NCBI GenBank assembly: GCA_014058105.1
Contig: JACGCM010001659.1
Location: forward strand, 6,321,001-6,385,000
Direction of reading: 5' to 3'
Length of the DNA: 64,000 bases
DNA from: Kingdonia uniflora
Taxonomy: Eukaryota > Streptophyta > Magnoliopsida > Ranunculales > Circaeasteraceae
The position numbers and the translations under genes were made by a program. The notes beneath the pieces were generated by a model. That model was not told where the DNA came from, did not search any database, and saw only the letters and a program-made list of their open reading frames with translations. Positions 57,801-64,000 of the stretch are shown here, in pieces; position 1 is the stretch's first letter, and every line of letters begins with the position of its first letter.

Positions 57801-60800
57801 GGACCCTGCTTTGATCACTCCAAGAAGGCAAGTTGCCGAGTGATGTTTGTTTTCTGGCTCCGAGGTGAGTTTCAGGTTTGTCGGCGTTCGGGTACTCTAG
57901 CCGAGTTGATCCATGTTGTTCCACATGATGGTTCTGGGTCATTTTAAGCTCTCAGATGGAAGACTCACGTTTCCGAAGGTTAGTAAGTTACGTGGTTGTC
58001 GCAGAACAGAGTTGAGCTTCAGTCAGTTGTGCGGGTTACCTCAGACATGATCTCAGATGGGAGATTGCTCTAGGGTGAAAGATCCTGAGCGGAATTGGAT
58101 GTTAGTTTCCCAATTCCTTATCACTTGGTGGTTGGCGGTAGGGATAGAGTTCCCGCGCCTCGTTCTTTGTTTATATCGATGGAGTGTCTTTAGAAGACCA
58201 CATCTCAGTGACCGGTTAGAGTTGGCTGCGTTTGTTGAAGCTAGTTCAAAAGACAGAGAATGGCTACGCTTCAGTTTAAAGATGATTGCGACAGTATGAA
58301 GGTTGGTCTCCGCGAGTTTGATAGCAGTTGGACATGGCAAGCCAACGAGCTCAGGGCGATAGGTACAGTGACAGTATCTTGTTCCCAAGTTCCCCAAGTA
58401 CTCAGGTTGGAGTAGGGATGTAGAGATGGAGAAACGCTTCAGTAGTCCGTCAGTTATATGTCACAGCTTTGTTCTCGACGCGGACGTCGAGCTTATCGAG
58501 TGTGGGAAGAGCTGTAAGTTGTGACGCAGATGTACGCAGGTTCCAGCAAGGGTCACCACCACCAGAGTTTGGCAAGTACAGATGCCAGTGTTAAGTCCTC
58601 GTTAGAGAAGAGGCATTGAGAAGTCCTCGTCAGAGAAGAGGCATTGGGAAGTCCTCCTTGGAGAGTGAGGCAGATTAGAGTCCTCCGGAGTGGAGAGACC
58701 TTTGGGGACGCCGGAGTGGCGATCACCCTTCCTGCAGCCAAGTTAGGTGCAGATGCCATCTAGCTTAACATGGGTTAGATGATGGCCTACTACGAAGTGG
58801 TAGAGCAGAAACGCGGCTGCACAGATAGATGTCTCATGGGTTTTAGAAGTTCACACAGAACGCCTTTATGGCGGACCTCGATGGTTAGCTGGCGGTAGGG
58901 AATAGAGTACCCGCGCCTAGATAGGCTGCCTCGATGGTTTTGTTGGCGGTAGGGAACAGAGTACCCGCGCCCTCGTGGAGAGTATGCTACCTTCTAGGAG
59001 CTACCCTCCCTCGCCCAAGTGAACAATGAGTACCAGTTCAGTTCTATACTGGTAAGGCTAGAGTGCCGCATCTTGATGTTGTATCCCCGATGGTCCGTAA
59101 GAAGGGCGGACAAGGTTGGAAGACCTTCGCGGAGTTGATTGAAGGGCAGTCAGGCAGTTCAGTGTGCGGCAGATGTTCCGTGCAGTTGGGGTGAGTTACC
59201 CCTTTGTTTTAGAAGACTTGCTCCTTGCCACTCGCAGATGAAGAGTGAAGTTTGAAGCCGAGATTCACAGAAGATTGAACTCTCGAGCAGCGAAGGCATT
59301 GTGCGACTTGGAAGTGAGCGCACTTTTGGACGGGATTGGAGATATCCTCGTCGGGCTGTCCGGAGGAGACGCCCTTGGTTTGTCGAGAAGAGCGACATTC
59401 CACAGTGTCAGGGGAGAAGGCGCTTTGCAGCAGGATGCAGCGCATTTAAGAGGGCGCGATGCTAGAGTGCGCCGCCCATACATTTTTTTCAGAAGGTTTG
59501 AGACCAAGAGACAATACCCAGAGGAGAAGGAAGGCTCCAGTCGTATGAAGGTTCGGTCACTACGCACTTCAGTTGGAATGGGCGAAGTTAAGGTTCAGTT
59601 CTGAAGACACAGTTGTCAGCATCGAGACTAGCAGTTGGGCTCAGTATCCGCTAGTACAGAAGAAGATATAGTACTCTGAACTAAGTGCGGGAGAGTTGTT
59701 GGTTTCTTGAAGATGCAGAAGATTGAATCCTTGCAGAGCCGTGTTGGCGATGGTCCTCGACGAGGACGTCGAGATTATTTTAAGTGCGGGAGGGTGTGAC
59801 GACCTACCGAACGCCGGCCAAATCCACCCGAGCGTTTAGAGTTCTGTCCGAATGTATTTGTTCTCTATGCCCTAATATAGCAGCACGCCAAGTTTCGTCG
59901 CAATCGGATTCAGTTAAGGGGGCGAAAAGGTCCAGTACGCTTCGTCTCATGTTTTAACGTTTCCTTTTGGAAGTTGACTATTTACTTAGTAGCTATATTA
60001 AGGAGGAACCTTGGTCCGATCCTCCCCATGACTAAAAGAGCTTTAATGCTTGGTCATCAAGGACCCCGGCTCATGGACTATCTACAAGGGATAGTTATGA
60101 GTTCTCCTAGGCCTAGGGTAGGCTAGGGGACATTGCCTCGCAATGCGGGCCGGTTTTCATTAGAGGGCTTCATATGGCGCCGCTATGCCCCGCGGGCTAT
60201 CCGAGATGCACCGCCCCTTTCAGATGGACAGTATAATTAGTCCAGGCTCGTCGCCCCTTGAGATATGAGTCCCTAAGGTGGAAACCGGCATATTGAGCTA
60301 CCCTGATCCGCTACAGGACAGGTGTGCTTCCGTATCTCGCGCGCGTCGTGAGAGATTACGCTGTAGGGATTATTGAGGGAACCTTCAGCGTTGTTGCCTT
60401 TACTGAATACATATTCAATGACCCCTCACGAGTATCCAGGATAATCCGGATGTCGCTCTAGCATCCGTGGGTTGTATGCCACTGGCGCGCCGCGCCAGTG
60501 AAGATGGCTGGTACACGCCGACCTCGCGTCCGTGTACGCCGCACGGTCCCTTATTCCGCTGCACTCCGGGCACTGTAGAGTCGGTCCCGGCTAGGGCCGT
60601 GTCACCCCATGCCATTCATTTTGTTTTCTTACGACTTCTATATTGTCTTCTATAGCGCATGGTTTTGGAAAGTGCATTTTTATTGCAGTATTTATAAAAC
60701 TTTTGCTTCAGTTTTCTGTATAATAAACCATGGTAACTACCATTTGTAGCCTAAAACACTCGACCGTTGCGAGAATTGGCTTGATCTCATATAGGAATGT

Positions 60801-63172
60801 CACAATGCTGGAAGGTCGAATTTCACTGACAAATTTTCCAGTTTTAACTAATGCCGACAGGATTTTTGAGCGGTATTTTCACACGTTAGAGATTGTTATT
60901 TTTTTATTTGATATTCTTGGAGTAAAGGAGTGGGGGGAGGGTTGTCTTCTACACCCTTAGAATCAGATGAGATTAATGGAAACATTGTTCAGTGAACATG
61001 ATTTGACGTGGAGGGGGTCAGGAGTTCTATTACTTTTAAAAGGAAGCATTATTTCTAAACATTACTTTAGTCTTATTACCTCATGGAATCTTAAGTTCCA
61101 TTTACATAGATTAAAGTTTTCTTGATTTATATTGCGCGAGGGAGGGAGTGCTGGAGAGGGCCAAACTACAGTTTTTTTTCTATATGAATAAAGATAAATT
61201 TAAAAAAGAAGTAAAACTTTATAAATTTAATATAGAAGTAAAACTAAACAAAAGACTCAGAAGTTTATAGTACTTACTCTCAGTAGTCAAAAACAAAAAC
61301 GTATTTTAGAATAGTGTTCTTTGGCAATTCTAAGTCTTTGATTGGTCCATTTATCTAATTCTTAGTTGAAGTTGGATTTTATTGCATACGCGTGTTTATG
61401 AAATCTATGCGTCCATAAGTCGATATTTATACTAATAGTTAAGTGTTTTTTTTTACCATCTACAGGTTAACAAGTACGCTTTCTCTGGCGGACAAGATTC
61501 TGTAGAAAACCATAGGAAATATGGAGCTAATTTAGAGGTATTAATTTTCTGTCGTTTTCGGTGAATACTATTACTGTATTCCAATCCACTTGTGCATTCC
61601 TGACAGATACAAATCGTGCTATATATCATAATTAATAGTTGTGATATGATGATATTTACGAATTAATCATCACATAACCTGTATCAAATTTAATGTATTG
61701 GCTAGATAGACGTTGCAATATATCGATATTAGGCTAATTATTCACAAAAGTTCATTATATGTCGTGGAATATAATAAATTTAAAGATGAGTAGTTAATAA
61801 AGTTGCTTATCGTTTATATACTACGATTCAGGAACAAATTATAATATTGCTTAGATCCAATATGTATTATGTGGGTCATAGTTTGTGGTAACAATTATTT
61901 ATACATGTCGGCAACAATATATCTCCGATATTTTTGAAAATTGTTACTAAAAACAAGCTATATTGTGTGAACGTTCTTTCATTTTCTCACTGCCAATGAA
62001 GGGCCATTGTGGTTAATGTATTTTCTTTTTTGATGTTATTCAGGTAGATATACCAGTTAAATACCTTTCATTTTTCTTAGAAGACGACGCTGAGCTTGAA
62101 CACATAAGGAAGGTGAGATTTTTGATTCTTTAAGGTTATCAGAGCGATGGTTTTACATATCCGCACATTGTAATATCTTCTATTTCCTTTCATTGAACTA
62201 CCAATTCAAATTATGAACAATGTATTCTCTTCTTACAAGTTTTCTAGTAAAAAATAATTGGATGCTTAGAATATCACTCATGCCGCAGTATTCAGATAAA
62301 GTTAATGTTGTATATCATATAATAAAAATCTCTAACCTTCTAGTGCTTCTCTTCAAAACCTACCCTCACCCCTGGAATTTACCCAAAGATTGGTTGAGTT
62401 TCAATGAATTGGATGGAGACCACCGGAGATCTAGCTGGCAACTCGCCAGATCTACAATTAAAATTTTCCGTCTTAAGCTGTTTCTTAAAATGTGTACATA
62501 ACCTTTACTAAAAAAGATTATAACAATAGAAAAGGCCACGGAGAGGATTGCTGTCAGAAGAGCTTATAGGCTATACCAGATATTTCGGTGCTGATTGCAT
62601 TGAGTTAGCTATATCTAGATGGTAGTTAAAAGATTTATCATTATGTATATACTTTCGTCTTGACGCTTAGTGTATTGTTGCGTCCAGGAATATGGTACTG
62701 GAAAAATGCTAACAGGCGAGGTAAAAAAGCGCCTTATTGAAGTCTTGACAGAGATAGTGGAGCGACATCGGAAAGCAAGGGCGGCAGTGACTGACGAGGT
62801 AAGCATTCTCACTTATCCTTTTGACGTTTCTAGTTGAGGTGATTAACTTGCAATTGATAATTGAATCTCAAATTCCAGTCTTAAAATAGAATTGATCTTC
62901 CTTTCTCAATCTTTCTACAATTTTTTTGTACCAAGAATTGTTTATCTGCTTAGTGTTCATGCAATTTTTCGATTTTTTTGTTTTGTTTTGTATTAGCTGT
63001 ACACCATCAAATGACTATGCGATTTGTTACTCATAATTAATCATTTATTTTGTGACATATCACCATCATACTTACGATTATTGGCATGTTTATAAGTTCT
63101 ATTTCGTACCATTTCCTGCAGATGGTGGATGCTTTCATGGCCGTGAGACCTCTTCCAAGTATGTTCGAGTAA
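45597..63172 (+). CDS. WARS1: Tryptophanyl-tRNA synthetase, cytosolic (12 exons)
   Basis: Joining 45597-45808, 45905-46024, 47876-48061, 49179-49230, 49531-49596, 52577-52663, 55380-55472, 55925-56005, 61466-61537, 62044-62112, 62688-62798 and 63122-63172 gives 1200 bases, 399 residues plus TAA, close to the plant family length. The enzyme charges tRNA-Trp with tryptophan using ATP in the cytosol (class Ic). Landmarks: [14 protein letters not shown] near residue 21, the HIGH-type motif HLGH at residues 100-103, a Rossmann-fold core with [13 protein letters not shown], and KMSAS at 277-281, the eukaryotic form of KMSKS. No transit peptide is seen, so it is the cytosolic and not the organellar enzyme. 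All introns have GT-AG ends. The ATG chosen is the first in frame and matches the usual plant N-terminus. Intron 8 holds a 4.54-kb LTR element; the coding sequence is intact. Confidence 0.96.
45905..46024 (+). CDS. WARS1: Synthetase exon 2
   Basis: Contains [19 protein letters not shown] with the HIGH-type ATP-binding motif. Acceptor TTAG, donor GTAAGT. Confidence 0.95.
46025..47875 (+). other. Intron 2, with a 221-bp tandem duplication
   Basis: Blocks 46135-46355 and 46356-46577 are tandem copies, about 85% alike, starting AAGGTTGAAACTTA. At about 47230-47520 there is gene-like but unassignable sequence ([20 protein letters not shown], then [14 protein letters not shown]). The rest shows nothing. 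Confidence 0.6.
47876..48061 (+). CDS. WARS1: Synthetase exon 3
   Basis: Core exon: [34 protein letters not shown] and IFSDFDYVG, matching the Rossmann-fold region. Acceptor TGTAG, donor GTAAGT. Confidence 0.96.
49179..49230 (+). CDS. WARS1: Synthetase exon 4
   Basis: Short exon: [17 protein letters not shown]. Acceptor TTGCAG, donor GTGACG (less common, but the frame and family match are clear). Confidence 0.93.
49531..49596 (+). CDS. WARS1: Synthetase exon 5
   Basis: Encodes [20 protein letters not shown] and VQ. The usual family text starts AMGIFGF, so VVG is a local change. Acceptor TTCAG, donor GTATGG. Confidence 0.93.
50270..50800 (+). mobile_element. 3' remnant of a LINE retrotransposon
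   Basis: Allowing frameshifts the + strand reads [32 protein letters not shown], then [13 protein letters not shown] and [10 protein letters not shown]. This is the zf-RVT and C-terminal tail typical of plant LINE ORF2 (ESxDHLLxxCxxxxxVW). An A-rich end at 50788-50812 would be the poly(A) tail. Only the last part of the element is present. Confidence 0.6.
51100..51850 (-). pseudogene. Unidentified decayed coding-like region in intron 5
   Basis: The minus strand has open frames (51595-51230 and 51473-51258) and a conserved-looking order of segments: FLEKILPSL-like start, [13 protein letters not shown] in another frame, [35 protein letters not shown] and, after a shift, [16 protein letters not shown]. 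Frame switches suggest a decayed gene or transposon protein. I cannot name it; it is not RT, integrase or transposase of a family I know. Confidence 0.25.
52577..52663 (+). CDS. WARS1: Synthetase exon 6
   Basis: Encodes [20 protein letters not shown] and CLIPCAIDQ, a strongly conserved stretch that contributes to the active site. Acceptor TTGCAG, donor GTTTGG. Confidence 0.96.
52664..55379 (+). other. Intron 6 (2.7 kb)
   Basis: Holds a minus-strand LINE remnant (about 53205-55035). The rest is AT-rich intron sequence. Confidence 0.6.
53205..55035 (-). mobile_element. Remnant of an L1-type LINE, antisense to the synthetase gene
   Basis: On the minus strand the RT palm reads [20 protein letters not shown] and, after a gap, [14 protein letters not shown] with the catalytic FADD encoded at 54868-54879. 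Next come a YCKWK remnant of the LGVPI region and [37 protein letters not shown], the usual C-terminal part. The element is 5'-truncated at about 55035. A TTTTTTTTGTTGTTG tract at 53205-53228 is probably the complement of its tail. Frames are broken. Confidence 0.7.
55380..55472 (+). CDS. WARS1: Synthetase exon 7
   Basis: Encodes [20 protein letters not shown] and [11 protein letters not shown]. Acceptor TACAG, donor GTACTT. Confidence 0.96.
55925..56005 (+). CDS. WARS1: Synthetase exon 8
   Basis: Encodes [20 protein letters not shown] and AKDIKNK with the KMSAS signature (residues 277-281). Acceptor TTTGCAG, donor GTTTAT. The next intron contains LTR element B. Confidence 0.96.
56065..56874 (+). 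repeat. 5' LTR of LTR element B
   Basis: TGTGACGACC...GGCCGTGTCA. Perfect hairpin CACTGGCGCG-C-CGCGCCAGTG at 56750-56770. It lies inside an expressed gene in sense orientation. Confidence 0.93.
56877..56888 (+). promoter_or_regulatory. Primer-binding site of LTR element B
   Basis: TGGTATCAGAGC, perfect complement of the initiator Met tRNA 3' end, two bases inside the left LTR. Confidence 0.92.
58590..58990. repeat. Short internal repeats of LTR element B
   Basis: Same repeat families as in element A: the 29-base AGAGAAGAGGCATTGAGAAG unit in about two copies (58600-58660), and GGCGGTAGGGAACAGAGTAC followed by CCGCGCC at about 58890 and 58945, with a third, degenerate copy near 58134. Confidence 0.8.
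59245..59604 (+). other. 119-codon open frame inside LTR element B, coding status doubtful
   Basis: Counterpart of 31135-31494 in element A with a few replacements and the same length. No domain recognised; see the entry in element A for why I do not call it a gene. Confidence 0.2.
59778..59794 (+). promoter_or_regulatory. Polypurine tract of LTR element B
   Basis: TTTTAAGTGCGGGAGGG stands immediately before the right LTR. The bases before it (GACGAGGACGTCGAGATTAT) could encode the acidic C-terminal end of a gypsy polyprotein, a hint of the parent element. Confidence 0.75.
59795..60604 (+). repeat. 3' LTR of LTR element B
   Basis: Same as 56065-56874; the hairpin is at 60480-60500. Followed by CCCCA. 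Confidence 0.93.
61466..61537 (+). CDS. WARS1: Synthetase exon 9
   Basis: Encodes [20 protein letters not shown] and ANLE. Acceptor CTACAG, donor GTATTA. It is the first exon after the transposon-bearing intron. Confidence 0.95.
62044..62112 (+). CDS. WARS1: Synthetase exon 10
   Basis: Encodes [20 protein letters not shown] and IRK. Acceptor TTCAG, donor GTGAGA. Confidence 0.95.
62113..62687 (+). other. Intron 10
   Basis: AT-rich intron of 575 bases; the open frame at 62220-62501 is not supported by any family match. Confidence 0.7.
62688..62798 (+). CDS. WARS1: Synthetase exon 11
   Basis: Encodes [34 protein letters not shown] and TDE, the C-terminal anticodon-binding helices. Acceptor GTCCAG, donor GTAAGC. 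Confidence 0.96.
63122..63172 (+). CDS. WARS1: Synthetase exon 12 and stop
   Basis: Encodes [16 protein letters not shown] and TAA. Acceptor CTGCAG. This is the usual end of plant cytosolic TrpRS. Confidence 0.96.
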   Translation: MVDAFMAVRPLPSMFE

Positions 63173-64000
63173 CCGACTGGTAGTTGTATAACACATGTAA
63201 CTTTTATTTTTTCAAAGAGACAGCTGGTGCAAGCCTTTTTTTTTCTCTCTCCCTTTTCTCTAAAAACATTCTTTATTATTTAGTTTTAATTTATCCATAT
63301 TGGATAAATGTACTCAATTACAATTATTTTTATTTAAATTTCATATCACATTCATTCTTTCAACAATTTTGTTTTAGGCAATTGAATGTATGAATTGAGT
63401 GCTATAGGGTCTTCAAGTGCTCAACAGGGGTAAAATTGGGTATACATCTTTTTTTCATCGTATATAGGTGTTTTATCTTAAAATTTTCTCACCTAAAATC
63501 AAAATACGTTCTTGGATCCTCTCTAAATCATATTGTTTTGAGTTAATTTGGCATGCCATCTCCATGAATCATAAAATCAAAGACATTATTAGCATGAGCA
63601 TACACATACATTTTTTATGAACCCTTTCTAATAAAAAAATTCATAGCGAATTGTGGTGTTATTCAAAAGTGGTACAGAATGAAATTAAAGCTAGAGATTA
63701 TTGAGATATTGGAGAAAACTGAGTTTACACATCTAATAGAAATACTTTTATATTCTCCATTTTTGAACATTCCAAAAATATACTCTTTATGCAGGTCTTT
63801 TACTCTGTTTCCTTTGGTAGTGGTTGTGTCTCTGTTTCGTTTTTGCTTTAAATTTCTTTCAAGGTTGGCTTAGATACCAGAAGTACAAATGTATTGAAAT
63901 TATTCAACGGTGCCTGTTATAGCTTTTATAAGAATAATCACATCATGAATATCTTCTGAAACAAGTTAAAACTTTGCGACAATCTAAAGCCGCCGAAAAA
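63173..64000 (+). other. 3' UTR and downstream DNA of the synthetase gene
   Basis: T-rich and AT-rich sequence. No clean AATAAA that I would commit to, so the polyadenylation site is not assigned. No further gene is visible to the window end. Confidence 0.5.

Larger units (their letters stand above)
56065..60604 (+). mobile_element. Young non-autonomous LTR retrotransposon (LARD-like), copy B, in intron 8
   Basis: Two 810-bp LTRs (56065-56874, 59795-60604) in which I find no difference by eye flank 2920 bp without gag or pol domains. The target duplication CCCCA is perfect (56060-56064, 60605-60609). The PBS after the left LTR and the purine tract before the right one show + orientation, the same as the host gene. 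It is the same family as element A (30135-34700), with scattered differences such as GACCTCGCGT against the ACGCGATGT version in the LTR. The identical LTRs mean a very recent insertion. Confidence 0.93.
56006..61465 (+). other. Intron 8 (5.46 kb) carrying LTR element B
   Basis: Without the insertion (4540 bp plus 5 bp duplication) the intron would be about 0.9 kb. The element begins only 59 bases after the donor. The remaining right part (60610-61465) is AT-rich, with no other feature seen; its T-rich acceptor end at 61446-61465 is normal. Confidence 0.85.

Noticed and set aside
62220..62501. 93-codon frame in intron 10 as an extra exon or gene
   Set aside because: Exons 10 and 11 join in frame with family-conserved sequence and leave no room for it; no domain is seen.

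Overview
This window is eukaryotic nuclear DNA from a flowering plant, most likely a eudicot; the species cannot be told from the sequence. The reasons are a spliced cytosolic tryptophanyl-tRNA synthetase gene of plant type, GT-AG introns, AT-rich intergenic DNA and layer upon layer of plant transposable elements. The only gene that looks intact is that synthetase: 12 exons between 45597 and 63172 on the + strand, summing to exactly 400 codons including the stop. I see no tRNA, rRNA or CRISPR array.

Layout, left to right. 1-2714 is the outer part of a long LTR (minus sense, running off the left edge) inserted into the LTR of a second element. That second element (about 2715-27767, minus sense) looks like a Tat/Retand-type gypsy retrotransposon: PBS next to a right-hand 5' LTR, decayed gag-protease-RT-RNase H-integrase at 21.9-26.7 kb, a tandem-repeat block, a long reading region on the opposite strand (15.6-20.7 kb; gypsy-type-transposon domain plus coiled coil), and a purine tract beside a truncated left LTR. 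Nested in it are a degenerate SIRE/Maximus-like copia element with an envelope-position ORF (3910-15100) and an inverted related solo LTR (21183-21798).

27768-30134 is a mosaic of fragments of ordinary plant genes in alternating orientation: an ALA2-like P4-ATPase (-), a VAMP71-type R-SNARE exon (+), a possible COA1-domain gene (-) and two exons of an oxidosqualene cyclase (+). Together with CACTA-like subterminal repeats at 34.8-35.2 kb this suggests a gene-capturing DNA transposon. It was later split by a young 4.57-kb non-autonomous LTR element (30135-34700, minus sense, TSD ACTTT).

35.6-44.7 kb holds a hAT-like non-autonomous element, two halves of a Myb/SANT-like protein on opposite strands, a 0.6-kb hairpin built of minisatellite repeats, a 3.5-kb foldback-type element with arms of about 0.65 kb, further minisatellites and a LINE ORF1-like remnant.

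45.2-63.2 kb is the synthetase gene. Its introns carry two LINE remnants in opposite orientations and, in intron 8, a second copy of the young LTR family (56065-60604, sense orientation, TSD CCCCA). The coding exons are undamaged, so the gene must splice out an intron of about 5.5 kb that contains the element. A tandem GTNNGT donor at the end of exon 1 is a possible control point. The transposons do not form a pathway with the gene; they share only the neighbourhood.
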